A stretch of DNA of 64,000 nt from Vibrio sp. 14G-20 (GCF_026241515.1 NZ_JAPHPW010000009.1:124001-188000), one strand, 5' to 3'. Positions 53,034 through 63,040 are shown, counted from the stretch's first letter. Program-made: numbers and translations. The notes: a model not told the origin generated them from the sequence alone.

Positions 53034-53935
53034 AAGCTGACTCCTTTCACAAGCAACCAAACAATAAACAACCCCAATAACTCACTGCCAATCACATAGA
53101 TAATCACCCAATTACCAATAGGATCTTCCATCAGGATCTCTAAGTTGTGTGGCGCGATTTGGCTGATCAATATGGTGAAACCAAGAGGAATGGCGGCAAC
53201 GATCTTTGCAGACACTCGCGCTTCCGAAGTCATCGACATTTTTTTCTTCTCTAGAGTCCTCGAATCAACCAGTACTCGAATCAATCGAGCGAGCACACTC
53301 TTAAGTTGCCCACCTCGGGCAAGGTTGGCTTTAAGCGTGAGTGTGAAGAACACAAACTCTGGGTAAGGGTAATGACGACAGGCACGCTCTAATACCACCT
53401 CTGGCGCCTCGCCCATTTTTAAGCGCTCACTCATGAGCTTAAATTCATGTCCGATGGCAGTATCAATTTTCTCGCCAACGTAACCAATCGCATGCATTAA
53501 GCTGTCACCCGCAGTGACGGCACTCATCAGCATATTCAGCACATCAGGAAAGCTATTGGTAAACAGCTTGCGACGACGATTGACCAAGTATCGATAACCG
53601 ATAAATAGCAGCGCCAACCACATGACGACAAACATCCAGAGCGAGCCAAATCGAGCCATTTCTGTCATCACATACCACAACATGAATGCCGTACCTAAAG
53701 TATATAAGGTGATGTAAAGTGCCGATCTTGGACCTAAAACATCGGCAACCAATCGGGCATCCGACATCAAACTCTGCCAACGCTTTCGATTCGTGAGTTC
53801 GTTAATATTAATAGCATGCAAGTTCACCAAATCCCCACTGCCTTCGAAATCGAAGTACTGGTTAATTTTCTTTTTCTTGTCGCCTCTCATCATCAAAATA
53901 GCGATGGAGCCTAATATCAACGCAACCCAAAGCAT
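53030..53935 (-). CDS. tadB: TadB inner-membrane platform protein
   Basis: This 301-residue protein has an N-terminal membrane helix, the GspF-type segment PDVLNMLMSAVTAGDSLMHA and terminal membrane helices. It is the TadC partner. An upstream GTG (53938) is possible, but the ATG at 53935 has better GGAG spacing. The gene begins at the stop codon of tadA. Confidence 0.9.
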   Translation of the reverse strand: MLWVALILGSIAILMMRGDKKKKINQYFDFEGSGDLVNLHAININELTNRKRWQSLMSDARLVADVLGPRSALYITLYTLGTAFMLWYVMTEMARFGSLWMFVVMWLALLFIGYRYLVNRRRKLFTNSFPDVLNMLMSAVTAGDSLMHAIGYVGEKIDTAIGHEFKLMSERLKMGEAPEVVLERACRHYPYPEFVFFTLTLKANLARGGQLKSVLARLIRVLVDSRTLEKKKMSMTSEARVSAKIVAAIPLGFTILISQIAPHNLEILMEDPIGNWVIIYVIGSELLGLFIVWLLVKGVSL

Positions 53936-53937
53936 CA

Positions 53938-55212
53938 CTATCTCTCCCCTTTGAATGACTGCATTAACTCATCATACAAACCGTAAAAGTGGGCTTTTTT
54001 CACCAACTCTGAGCGTTGCATGATACCGCTAGTGACAAAATCACCGGTGACGGTGTCGCGATATTCACTATCATTGGAATCAAATCGGTAAATTTCTTCT
54101 AATACGACGTTGTCTCCCTCTAATCCAACAACCTCAGAGATGCTGGTGATTTTTCGCGAACCGTCTCTCAAGCGGTTTATTTGAATAATAAGTTGGACCG
54201 CACTAACGATCGAACGGCGAATCGCATCAAGGGGTTGGTTCAGGTTCGCCATCATCACCATAGACTCAACACGAGCAATTGCATCACGCGGTGAATTGGC
54301 ATGAAGTGTCGACATTGAGCCATCATGGCCTGTGTTCATAGCTTGGAGCATTTCAAACGCTTCACCACTACGACACTCACCCAAGATGATCCGATCAGGT
54401 CGCATACGCAGAGCATTAATAACAAGGTCTCGCTGAGTGACAGCACCTGTTCGCTCCACACTTTCAGCACGAGTTTCCATACGCACTAAGTTCATTTGAT
54501 GGAGTCGCAATTCAGCCGCATCCTCAATGGTCACGATGCGTTCATCATCTGCAACGTAATGAGATAATGCGTTGAGCAAAGTTGTTTTACCTGAACCTGT
54601 TCCTCCGGATATCAGCACATTCATTCGGCATCGAGCCGCTATCATCAATACTCGAGCCATATCTGATGACATGCTTCCGTAATTTACCAAGTCTTCAAAA
54701 CCGATGTTCTGTTCCCTGAACTTACGAATAGAGATGGATGTGCCATCAAGCACAATTGGAGGGATAACGATATTTACACGACTACCGTCTTCCAAGCGCG
54801 CATCCACGGTAGGCGATAATTCATCGACTCGGCGGCCGACACGAGAGGCGATACGCTTGGCTATTGCTAGCACCTGGTCTTCATTAACGAAGGTGATATC
54901 AGACTTGTGGATTCGCCCATTTCGTTCATAGAAAATACGCTCAGGTCCATTGACCATGATATCGGTGATGGACTGATCTTCGACTAAGGGTTGTAACGGA
55001 CCAAGCCCAAAGATCTCATCGATCAAACTTTTCACCAAGCCCGCTTTCATCAAGCCCGTAATAGGTCGGCCATAGTTCGACACTAACATCTCAACCGCAT
55101 TACGAATCTGGCTTTCTAGCTCGTCTTGACTCATCTGCTGAGCCGCTTCCACATCCATGGCTTCAAAAATTTGGCTGCGAAATGCGAGGTACAACTCTTT
55201 ATTTGAACTCAT
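53938..55212 (-). CDS. tadA: TadA/CpaF secretion ATPase
   Basis: This 424-residue hexameric ATPase has the Walker A motif GGTGSGKTT near residues 203-211, a Walker B-type [10 protein letters not shown] and the [15 protein letters not shown]is box. It powers Flp pilus assembly, and in some species retraction, from the cytoplasm. The start overlaps the tadZ stop by four bases. Confidence 0.94.
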   Translation of the reverse strand: MSSNKELYLAFRSQIFEAMDVEAAQQMSQDELESQIRNAVEMLVSNYGRPITGLMKAGLVKSLIDEIFGLGPLQPLVEDQSITDIMVNGPERIFYERNGRIHKSDITFVNEDQVLAIAKRIASRVGRRVDELSPTVDARLEDGSRVNIVIPPIVLDGTSISIRKFREQNIGFEDLVNYGSMSSDMARVLMIAARCRMNVLISGGTGSGKTTLLNALSHYVADDERIVTIEDAAELRLHQMNLVRMETRAESVERTGAVTQRDLVINALRMRPDRIILGECRSGEAFEMLQAMNTGHDGSMSTLHANSPRDAIARVESMVMMANLNQPLDAIRRSIVSAVQLIIQINRLRDGSRKITSISEVVGLEGDNVVLEEIYRFDSNDSEYRDTVTGDFVTSGIMQRSELVKKAHFYGLYDELMQSFKGER

Positions 55213-56453
55213 TTACGTGCCTTCTTTGTTAACCAATGTGAGAACAAGCCATGCTCTACAGGTTGCCCCTGGATCAAACTAGCAAGGCTACGAATTGAAT
55301 CTCGAATATGTCGGTCATGCTTGTGTGCACTCTTACCATCGACAATGATGTGCGAAAGGTTGCTACAGTAGTCGAACAGCAAATCAACAGGTGTTCCCAA
55401 ATAGTTCTCTAGCTCTTTAGAATGCAGCACAAAGGCTTTATGAGGGCGATGATGGTTCACAACGGTAAGCAAGCGCGTTTTACGAGATTGAGAAATACGT
55501 GCGTTTTGCAGTTTCTCTAGCAAGACTCTCGCATTACGTACAGAAGAAACCGATGCGTCGCTGACGACCACGACCACATCGTAGTTATCGATGAGTTCTT
55601 GAGGGATAACCTCAAAATCAACACTGCCTGAGAAATCTTCAATTACAAAGTTGGTCGAGCGAGAAAGCAGTTCATACAAGGTATTAGTATATTGCAGAAC
55701 ATCTTCTTGCTTTTTTTCGCTATCCAAGGCCAACAAGCGTAAGTTCTGACGAACTCGAATGAGATAACTTAAAGCGCCCTCTTCGTCCAACTCATGAATG
55801 GGTGCGGTAAACTCGTCGATGTTTTGGCGAGAAAAATCATCCAAGGAGAGCAAAACATCCATATTGCTGTGATTACCGTGGTGATCAACAACGATAGTGT
55901 CACTGCTTCGAATGGATAAGTACGATGCCAACTCACAACAAATGAACGACACCCCAAGCCCACCTTTTGCACCAACAACAGCAACACGCTTCGCTTTGCG
56001 GTGTTCGCTCACCCCGGCAAACGATTTTAAGTTGCTCTCTACGTGCATTAAGAAGTCAGCCAAATCGGATTTACTAAAAGGCCAAAGCATGTAATAGAAT
56101 CCAACATCACGAAGCGCCCGTACGGTAGAGATCGAGTCTTCTTTACCAATAACAATGATCCCTTTGTGAGTAGGGAGCTTGCTAGCAAAGCGTTTAGCAT
56201 CTTCAACGACATCATTAGATTCACTGAGCTCAAAAAGAATAATTTCATCTTCTTCTTGTTCATCTATATGAGCGAGGTTAAAACGAAGTAACTTGGGTTC
56301 ATCCCACCCTTCGAAGCGAAACACCTCTTGAACAAGACCTAAACACTCCTGAGTTTGGTAGATAAAGGTGCAATGAATACCACTATTGTCCACTTTTGCT
56401 CGGAGAGTCGCTGGTTGCGATTTACTACTTAGCGCCTTAGATAAATCAAACAT
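55209..56453 (-). CDS. tadZ: TadZ/CpaE-like pilus localisation ATPase
   Basis: This 414-residue protein has an N-terminal receiver-like domain and a ParA/MinD-type ATPase domain with a deviant Walker A (VVGAKGGLGVSFICCEL) near residue 160. TadZ/CpaE proteins place the Tad machine at a site in the cell. It shares its start with the end of the lipoprotein gene upstream. Confidence 0.9.
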   Translation of the reverse strand: MFDLSKALSSKSQPATLRAKVDNSGIHCTFIYQTQECLGLVQEVFRFEGWDEPKLLRFNLAHIDEQEEDEIILFELSESNDVVEDAKRFASKLPTHKGIIVIGKEDSISTVRALRDVGFYYMLWPFSKSDLADFLMHVESNLKSFAGVSEHRKAKRVAVVGAKGGLGVSFICCELASYLSIRSSDTIVVDHHGNHSNMDVLLSLDDFSRQNIDEFTAPIHELDEEGALSYLIRVRQNLRLLALDSEKKQEDVLQYTNTLYELLSRSTNFVIEDFSGSVDFEVIPQELIDNYDVVVVVSDASVSSVRNARVLLEKLQNARISQSRKTRLLTVVNHHRPHKAFVLHSKELENYLGTPVDLLFDYCSNLSHIIVDGKSAHKHDRHIRDSIRSLASLIQGQPVEHGLFSHWLTKKARK

Positions 56454-56938
56454 TATTGACCTCCTATCAACCGCTGTTTATTCGCGACTTGCTTAGTGCG
56501 TGCAGATTCTACGAAACAATTGATCTGCCCTGTTTTCTTAAACAACTCTATGGCCTGACACAACTCGGTATGGGCTGCTAACACCTTTGCTCTAATCGTG
56601 AGGTCAGCAATATTGTCTGGCGAGTAAATGTAATGAACACGCTTCGTCGCGCTAGATAACTCAGTCAATCCTTGCGTAGCCGCAGAAAACACTTGTTTGC
56701 TATTGTTATTTCGGTGCAACACCGTGTATTGGGCATATGGATCTTGCTGGTAAATTTTCTCAATTAATCTCGCAATCACTTTTTCTTGATCTTCATGTCC
56801 ACGCAAATCAATATCAAACGAATGCCACTCTTCGTACACCACGGCTTCTGCACCATTACCGGTATAGTAACGTTCTGCAGAGCAACCACTAAGGTTAACC
56901 AACAAAAGCATCAAACTGCATATTAGATAATTTCTCAT
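56453..56938 (-). CDS. Tad-locus lipoprotein of unknown type (RcpB/CpaD position)
   Basis: This 161-residue protein has a lipobox (LSGC, Cys19) and a mature helical/strand domain with three further cysteines or so. It occupies the CpaD/RcpB position between the secretin and TadZ genes. It shows no obvious CpaD signature to me. It may be a secretin-associated or pilot lipoprotein. Its start overlaps the secretin stop by four bases. Confidence 0.7.
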   Translation of the reverse strand: MRNYLICSLMLLLVNLSGCSAERYYTGNGAEAVVYEEWHSFDIDLRGHEDQEKVIARLIEKIYQQDPYAQYTVLHRNNNSKQVFSAATQGLTELSSATKRVHYIYSPDNIADLTIRAKVLAAHTELCQAIELFKKTGQINCFVESARTKQVANKQRLIGGQ

Positions 56939-58299
56939 TGGATGAATCCTCCTTCAGATAGCAAACGAATCGTCGCATCAGACTGCGGAGCCTTATGGTC
57001 ATCCAACTCAATATTTAACCAGCGAGTCAGTGTGTTGGTTTTGTGGATATAAGGCATTTGGATTTCAGTGGAACGAATCGGTTTAACCAGGTTAACCGTC
57101 GCAACAATAATGAGCTCTGTCTTACGCCTTTCGGTGATGGCCTTACGAAATGCCGCGCCAATAATCGGAATGTCACCAATTAGTGGCGTTTTTTGCATCT
57201 CTTCATAGTCCGCACTGCTCATCAATCCACCCAGAATAAAGCTATCACCATCTCCTAGCTCAACCGTGGTCATAGCTCGTCTTGAGGCTAATTTAGGGAC
57301 TTCAATACCAGCAGCGGTCACATAACCATCAATCTCGCTCACTTCCGGAAAGAGCTGCATGCGAATACGATCATCACTCTCTACTTTTGCGGTCAAGTCG
57401 AGGCGAATACCAAACTCTTTAAAGGTAATATTGACATTGCTATTGGTTGAAACAATGACAGGTACTTCACCACCAACAAGGAAACTGGCGGATTCTCCGG
57501 ACATCACGCTGAGATTAGGTTCAGCCAGAACCTGAGCGACTGAGTCGTTGCCAATAGCCGAGATAACGCTAACAAGGTCTTCCGCCTCAAACTGATTGAA
57601 GACGAACTCACCCACATTAGAACCCACCGAACTCCAATCCACACCGATGGTTTCACCAAACGATTCGGTAACTTGAGCAATCGAAACTTTTACGTTTACC
57701 TGTCGTGTACCAGCCACCACTAAACGCTCAATAATCCCTTCCCAAGTCATATTGCGCGCAAAGATCATGCTCTCCGGCTCTGACACGGATAACGTGTCTG
57801 ACTCAAACTCTAGCGTTTGTATTTCATTCCAACGCTCAACCTTTTCACGCCCCAAAAGTATGGCAACCATGCGATAGATATCATCGCGCTGCTCTTCAGA
57901 CTCAACCACACCACTGACCGCGACTTGAGGACCGACTGACTCTAACTTGATATCCAACTCAGGGTAGTAGAAGTCAATTTGACGGCGTACTTGGGTTAAG
58001 TTCAAATCGACAACTATTCGCTCAGATAACAGCACGTTCTCAGACACGCCATACACAAGCAATCGAGCTTGACCAATGCTATTGGCAAACACCACCACTG
58101 TGTTGTCGTTCATGACCTTGTAATCAGCCACGTCTGGGTTACTGATAAACACTTTGCCAATAGCTTCGTTCAACCGAATGTGCCTTGCATCATTCAGCGT
58201 GATATAGCGGTCACCACTCCATGCGCTAACACTGAATAGCAAAGCAAACAGCAGCGCCAACAAGGAAGAGTTTGCTCTTATAATTACTCTGTTTTCCAT
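56935..58299 (-). CDS. rcpA: RcpA/CpaC secretin
   Basis: This 454-residue outer-membrane secretin has a signal peptide (ending SAWS), an N-terminal pilus-specific BON/N0-like domain (RLNEAIGKVFISNPDVADYKV) and the secretin core (FLVGGEVPVIVS, then FILGGLMSSADYE and PIIGAAFRK). It forms the pore through which the Flp pilus passes. It is preceded by the CpaB gene with a two-base gap. Confidence 0.93.
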   Translation of the reverse strand: MENRVIIRANSSLLALLFALLFSVSAWSGDRYITLNDARHIRLNEAIGKVFISNPDVADYKVMNDNTVVVFANSIGQARLLVYGVSENVLLSERIVVDLNLTQVRRQIDFYYPELDIKLESVGPQVAVSGVVESEEQRDDIYRMVAILLGREKVERWNEIQTLEFESDTLSVSEPESMIFARNMTWEGIIERLVVAGTRQVNVKVSIAQVTESFGETIGVDWSSVGSNVGEFVFNQFEAEDLVSVISAIGNDSVAQVLAEPNLSVMSGESASFLVGGEVPVIVSTNSNVNITFKEFGIRLDLTAKVESDDRIRMQLFPEVSEIDGYVTAAGIEVPKLASRRAMTTVELGDGDSFILGGLMSSADYEEMQKTPLIGDIPIIGAAFRKAITERRKTELIIVATVNLVKPIRSTEIQMPYIHKTNTLTRWLNIELDDHKAPQSDATIRLLSEGGFIQ

Positions 58300-58301
58300 A
58301 A

Positions 58302-59144
58302 CTAGAATCCTTCTGTGCTCGCTGTTTTGTTTGTTCCGCGATACTCTTCAATGCCGGTGTAATTGGTAATCACATTACGCACCTCAGCATAGACAGGCTC
58401 TTTATAGGTTTGGCTGCGATACACTTCCATATGCATGGTGCGCTGCGCCAATGCAATGTTCGCTAACTGCTCTGGGTGAATCTCAATCACCACTGTGCTG
58501 TAACCGGCTTTCGCTTCTTGACTCGGCTTAATGACCTTAGCGCTTGAGGTTTTACTTTCAGGATCGATATAGTCGATTGCTAGTACCTTGACGTGTTTTA
58601 AAAATAGTGAAGCTTTCACGCCATGAAATTCGGATGGATGGTCGGCATTGTCCGCTAAATTACTGGAAGGTGAGCTCACAGTGAGAACATCGACAAACAC
58701 GCCAGGGCGAATATAGTCATCAACTAAATTGGTTGCGCTAACCTGCAGCGGATAGATGGTCATATCCTCAGAGATCAACAGGTCAATATAACCAGCCCCA
58801 CCTTGCGGGGTTTGATATTCAGGAAGGATAATTTCACCTTTGCTCAGGTCGCGGTTGAGTAACGTTGAGGGTGAGAAATCAATGACGGTATCTTCTTTGA
58901 TGCCGTAAGAAAGTGCGTCTTGTAACTCCAGTTGTTGCTTGGTGACGTCCGAGGTAGAAATAGGCTCACCACGAGACAAGGAACGATCGAGTGACCAAAC
59001 CGCGACGAATTGCTCAATGACAGGTGCTGGTTGGTCAGCAGTGGTAGGAGACGCTTGTTGAGTCTGGGTTATCATGTCAATTAAGCCATAACAGCCGAAA
59101 CCAAAGGCAAGCAACGCAATAAACAGGACAATCCGCGATCTCAT
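58302..59144 (-). CDS. rcpC: RcpC/CpaB pilus assembly protein
   Basis: This 280-residue protein has an N-terminal membrane anchor (IVLFIALLAFGFGCYGLID) and the SAF domain (SRGEPISTSDVTKQQLEL), then the CpaB-type Flp-assembly domain (LISEDMTIYPLQVSATNLVDDYIRPG). It is a periplasmic component that links the secretin. It lies 49 bases after the TadV gene. Confidence 0.92.
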   Translation of the reverse strand: MRSRIVLFIALLAFGFGCYGLIDMITQTQQASPTTADQPAPVIEQFVAVWSLDRSLSRGEPISTSDVTKQQLELQDALSYGIKEDTVIDFSPSTLLNRDLSKGEIILPEYQTPQGGAGYIDLLISEDMTIYPLQVSATNLVDDYIRPGVFVDVLTVSSPSSNLADNADHPSEFHGVKASLFLKHVKVLAIDYIDPESKTSSAKVIKPSQEAKAGYSTVVIEIHPEQLANIALAQRTMHMEVYRSQTYKEPVYAEVRNVITNYTGIEEYRGTNKTASTEGF

Positions 59145-59193
59145 AAGTCGCCTCCATTCAACATCATTTAAAGATAGGGGTAAAAACGCTAAG

Positions 59194-59664
59194 TCATAAA
59201 TAGTTCACCCAATGACTAAAAATCATCACATAAAATCCAACACTGATTGCCACGCCATAGGGGATGCCGGGGTTATATTGCACCTCTTCCATCCCTTTAT
59301 ATAAATTGGCTTTTACTCGTCTAACCAAGTGGAGTAAAAGATAAATAAACGCTAATACTCCACCGGTTAACGTTGTTAGCAGCAACGCCTGTGATAATAA
59401 ATCCATTGGTAAGCTCAGTGACAGAACTGCTGCATATTTAATGTCGCCTGCACCGAGCAATCCAAGTGTATAGATAACCCATCCGCTACATAACACTATC
59501 AATATTGAGTAAGTCAATACATCCCAATGAAATGACATAAAAATGAACAAATGAACAAAGATCAACAACAACAGTTGAAAATTAGTTATAGTTCTGCTTG
59601 TTACGTCGATATAAGATATATAGAGACATTGAAAAAGCAATGAACTTAAAAAAAAATCAACCAT
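59194..59664 (-). CDS. tadV: TadV/CpaA prepilin peptidase
   Basis: This 156-residue inner-membrane aspartic peptidase has about six hydrophobic segments. The catalytic aspartates are in YIDVTSRTI and LGAGDIKYAA (GxGD motif). It cleaves Flp, TadE and TadF leaders. The length suits the short TadV form lacking the methyltransferase domain. The first codons contain a run of nine T residues, a possible slippage spot. It overlaps the flp stop by one base. Confidence 0.9.
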   Translation of the reverse strand: MVDFFLSSLLFQCLYISYIDVTSRTITNFQLLLLIFVHLFIFMSFHWDVLTYSILIVLCSGWVIYTLGLLGAGDIKYAAVLSLSLPMDLLSQALLLTTLTGGVLAFIYLLLHLVRRVKANLYKGMEEVQYNPGIPYGVAISVGFYVMIFSHWVNYL

Positions 59665-59888
59665 TAAGCTTTTGTGATTTTTTCAGCTAAACCTGAAAGC
59701 ACAGTCGATATATTAGTAAAGACTTCTTTCAACTCAGTCACAAAGTTACCACTCCCATAAAATGCGACTGAAAGTAATGCAGCCATTGCAGCAGCAATTA
59801 AACCATACTCAATCGCAGTTACACCGCGCTCATCATTTTTAAAGGTGGTTAAAAATGTACTTACTTTACAATATAGATTAGTCAACAT
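59664..59888 (-). CDS. flp: Flp-type major pilin
   Basis: This 74-residue prepilin has a 22-residue leader ending in DERG, then VTAIEYGLIAAAMAALLSVA. The glutamate and tyrosine at mature positions 5 and 6 mark the Flp class. The mature pilin would be 52 residues. It is the first gene of the tad operon. I chose the ATG at 59888, preceded by AGGAG; the longer frame upstream has no support. Confidence 0.93.
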   Translation of the reverse strand: MLTNLYCKVSTFLTTFKNDERGVTAIEYGLIAAAMAALLSVAFYGSGNFVTELKEVFTNISTVLSGLAEKITKA

Positions 59889-60300
59889 AACGTTTCTCCT
59901 TTGGTTGTTAACTTTGGTATTAAATCCTTTTCCCTTTGATTTAAATGTAACAAAAACACACAGCATGATTTTTTCATGATGATAGATATGACCTATCACT
60001 CAGTACATCGTTTTTTGGTCCAATCTAATAAATATGTATAAACGCTTTATTCCTAATTTACTCACGGGGGTATAATTGATCAAAATCAATTTTAATTAAT
60101 AAAATATGAGTTTGTTTATTTGAACTTAGTCACGATTTTTTATGCTCTTCTCATATTCCAAAAATAAAAGTTAATAAAAACACTGGTAGTTCACCACGTC
60201 TTAACCCAATTAGGTGAAGACAAATGCTCAACTTTACAAGTACTCTAAACATCTAGAGTAAATAGTTACTCTGCTTAATGTATAAATATAAGGAAATATA
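59889..60300. promoter_or_regulatory. Control region of the tad operon and divergent LysR gene
   Basis: This 412-base A+T-rich stretch has no gene. It contains an exact FNR-type site. It is presumably the promoter of flp on one side and the LysR gene on the other. Confidence 0.7.
60076..60089. promoter_or_regulatory. FNR-type site in the tad promoter region
   Basis: TTGATCAAAATCAA matches TTGAT-N4-ATCAA exactly, within a larger ATTGAT/ATCAAT dyad. It lies 188 bases before the flp start and 212 before the LysR start. Confidence 0.5.
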
Positions 60301-61158
60301 ATGCATCCGAGCTTTGAACAGTTATTAGCGTTCGTTACTGTGGTTGAAGAAGGGTCTTTTCGAGCTGCCGCGAGAAAGCTACATAAAACACAACCAACGG
60401 TTAGTGCAGCCGTTCATAGCTTGGAGCTAGAGTTAGAAATCGCTCTGTTTGAACGTAAACATGGAAAGGCGGTTCTGACGAACCAAGGTAAACATCTCAG
60501 CGAGATAGCAAACCCGCTTCTTATGCAGTATCTAACTCTATTGAAGTCTGCATATGCGATGAAAGACTCGGAGCAAGTGGTGTATCGCTTGGGGATTGAC
60601 CCCCTTTTATCTAACCATGCAGTGCGCCAAGCAATTCACGAATTTTCCAAAGCCTTTCCGGATACAAATCTCAAACTCGTAACTAAACCTAGTTCAGTAT
60701 TAGGTGAGATGCTTGCCCATGGGGAACTCGATCTCGCCCTTGCCAATCCCTACCATAAAAATATCTATGAATTTAGATTTACTGAGCTTTTTAACATCAA
60801 CTTTTGGTGGGTTGCTCATAAAGCATTAATCTGTGATCAGGATGCAAGATTATTACTACTTGAAGGTTGCAAAGAAATTAATAATGCATCAATAATGAAA
60901 CAACATCACATCTGGCAGTGTGAAGACCTCAATACCATTGTGAACCTTTGCTGCCAACAATCAGGCATCGCTCTACTTCCCGATTTTATCATCGAAGCAT
61001 TGAATAATGATCATCTTGTAAAGGTAAACAATCACCCTTATTTATTTGGCCGAAAAGTGACAACGGCTATCATCAGCCAAGCGAATGAAAGTCAGAGTCG
61101 ATACCATCAATGGTTCTGTGAACAACTGGCACCAAGGAAAGTTATAAGGGTTGTGTAA
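60301..61158 (+). CDS. LysR-family regulator next to the tad operon
   Basis: This 285-residue regulator has its winged helix at about residues 5-62 (SFRAAARKLHKTQPTVSAAVHSLE) and a LysR substrate-binding domain. It is divergent from the flp pilus operon across 412 bases and may control it. AAGGAAATATA before the ATG provides a ribosome site. The A+T content is higher than in the preceding genes. Confidence 0.88.
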   Translation: MHPSFEQLLAFVTVVEEGSFRAAARKLHKTQPTVSAAVHSLELELEIALFERKHGKAVLTNQGKHLSEIANPLLMQYLTLLKSAYAMKDSEQVVYRLGIDPLLSNHAVRQAIHEFSKAFPDTNLKLVTKPSSVLGEMLAHGELDLALANPYHKNIYEFRFTELFNINFWWVAHKALICDQDARLLLLEGCKEINNASIMKQHHIWQCEDLNTIVNLCCQQSGIALLPDFIIEALNNDHLVKVNNHPYLFGRKVTTAIISQANESQSRYHQWFCEQLAPRKVIRVV

Positions 61159-61419
61159 TACGTAAGCCAAATACCCCTTTTCAATCTATTGGTTAGGTAC
61201 ATTATAAATAAGTACTTAAATACTATTAGTTTTAAACTACTCCTATATTTTTAGGGGAGAAGTTAATAGAAATTAATATCATTTGTAAAACTAGCATTTC
61301 TATATTTTAAAATAGTATTCGTGATTTATATCAAAATTAGTGACCGTGTAGGTAAGGGTTACTCAGTTCATATCGCTAGACATCTTCCATTGAGAAAGAG
61401 GAGTTCTCATGAGAAAAGC
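61159..61419. other. A+T-rich gene-free stretch before the IS relic
   Basis: No gene was recognised. Near 61320 it has GTGATTTATATCAA, one base short of the FNR consensus. It abuts the IS left end at 61420. Confidence 0.5.
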
Positions 61420-62040
61420 GGCTTTGTTGCTTAAATCGATGGAACTAAATCAAGAAGCTACGATCTGATCGGCTACACCCATCAATCGTCGTAGCCTCAT
61501 GCCTAAACCTAGTTACAAAACAACCAACTGGAAACAGTACAATAGAGCCTTGATCAACCGTAGTTCTCTGACCTTTTGGATTGATGAAAAAACAATAGCC
61601 GAGTGGAAACAACACAAACAAGGTAAGCGTGGTAGACCTCGCCGATTCAGCGACTTGGCGATCGCTACCGAACTGATGGGAAACGCAGAGCATGCGTAAG
61701 CTACATATCGCAGTAGATACCAGCACTCACGAAATAATCACAGCAGAGCTGAACTTATCCAACGTAACCGATGCCGAAGTGCTTACCAATTTACTCAAGC
61801 AGACACGCCGTAAAATCATTGAGATATCAGGTGATGGCGCTTATGACACACGGAATTGCCATAATGCCATACGGATCTAGCGAGCGATTCCACTTATCCC
61901 GCCACGAGAAGGAGCTGCCTTTTGGGAGCGAGGACACCCTTGTAATCTAGCTGTAGGTTGTCAGAAGCTCCACGGCTCTTACAAGAAGTGGAAAAAGCGG
62001 TTAAGGTAAAACAAGAACCAAAGTTACATGTTGCATTATA
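61420..62040 (+). mobile_element. Degenerate IS5-family (IS903-like) insertion sequence
   Basis: The left end GGCTTTGTTGCTTAAATC at 61420 resembles the IS903-type terminal repeat. A decayed transposase follows (see pseudogene), and no intact right end was found; the extent past 62009 is a guess. The element is therefore a fossil that can no longer move itself. Confidence 0.75.
61499..62009 (+). pseudogene. Decayed IS5-family transposase
   Basis: The N-terminus (from MPKPSYKTTNWKQYNRALIN to RRFSDLAIATEL, 61499-61671) and a downstream part (RKLHIAVDTSTHEI to GDGAYDTR, then RAIPLIPPREGAAFWERG) match the IS5/IS903-type transposase. Lesions visible: a large internal deletion near 61671-61677, a one-base frameshift near 61690 and an in-frame TAG at 61878, where other copies have a lysine codon. 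The C-terminal third is missing, so no active transposase can be made. Confidence 0.85.
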
Positions 62041-62281
62041 GCGATAATGAAAAGTTTTACAGCTTATATCTGATATTAGGGATATACCATTGATTAACTA
62101 CTATCTATAGTTAAACATAAAAATTAATTAATCTAATGTAATTTGATCTCAATCATTTAATTCATCACTTTGTTAAATTTTCTTTAAATTTCACCCAATA
62201 GGGTGATGATAGTAATCTAACAAAATGAACTAATATTAATACGTTCGATATCGATACAATTAAAAAAGCGTTGGCTACTGT
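62041..62281. other. A+T-rich leader of the LuxR-family gene
   Basis: No gene was recognised. TTGATCTCAATCAT at 62143-62156 is one base off the FNR consensus; its relevance is uncertain. Confidence 0.4.
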
Positions 62282-63040
62282 ATGGTTAAAAAAAATAATA
62301 ACGAATTGACAAACCCAAGCATCTCCTATCTTCCGAACGAACTGGAAAGTGAAGTTCGTGAAGGGCTAGAAAAAGTTGGAGTTGAACATGTGAGCCTAAT
62401 CATTTTTTCCGAAGGGAAGGACATCGTTTTTGAAAGTTTGGAGAGTATTTCAAATAGAATATCCATTAGCAAAAGAATATCGGAGAGCATTGAAAGCTAT
62501 CTTGACGCAGTCATGTGCCATGAGAAAAATATTTTGCACTTTACCTATGATAATGTTTTGGATGATCGAATATTTGATCACGAAAAGCTGTCAATAATTA
62601 CTAACAAACTGAGTAAATATTCTATTGCTTCTCCTATAAACTACGATCATAGAATGGTAGCTATCTTTCACAGCATTGAATCATTATCTGAACATCAAAC
62701 TAAGCACCTACAACTGGTCGCTAATATCATGACAGCATGGTCAAACTCATGGGTTGCCCACAACACTATGTTGCACTATTGGAAAGAGTACTCCGAACCT
62801 AAGAACATAGATATTACTTCAACGTTAACCAAATCAGAATTCAACGTTTTAGAGTTATTGATAAAAGGGTTCACTGGGCCAGAGATATCCAGCATTAGAA
62901 ACGTATCAAAGGAAACTGTACGAACTCAAATCAAGAGTATTCTTCATAAGACTCACTGTCATAGTCAAAACCAACTGATATCGAGATTTTCTCAATCTCA
63001 ATGGACTATCAATTGTAACCACCGAGGAGTTTACTCTTAA
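62282..63040 (+). CDS. LuxR-family transcriptional regulator
   Basis: This 252-residue regulator has a C-terminal GerE/LuxR helix-turn-helix (residues about 182-240: LTKSEFNVLELLIKGFTGPE, then the SKETVRTQIKSILHKT recognition part). The N-terminal domain of about 180 residues is not a recognised autoinducer or receiver domain: there is no aspartate phospho-site pattern and no clear LuxR acyl-homoserine lactone signature. It may be an orphan regulator. It is 66 bases upstream of a diguanylate cyclase gene. Confidence 0.82.
   Translation: MVKKNNNELTNPSISYLPNELESEVREGLEKVGVEHVSLIIFSEGKDIVFESLESISNRISISKRISESIESYLDAVMCHEKNILHFTYDNVLDDRIFDHEKLSIITNKLSKYSIASPINYDHRMVAIFHSIESLSEHQTKHLQLVANIMTAWSNSWVAHNTMLHYWKEYSEPKNIDITSTLTKSEFNVLELLIKGFTGPEISSIRNVSKETVRTQIKSILHKTHCHSQNQLISRFSQSQWTINCNHRGVYS

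Noticed and set aside
61320..61335. FNR-like sequence GTGATTTATATCAA before the IS relic
   Set aside because: One mismatch, and no gene start follows within a sensible distance.
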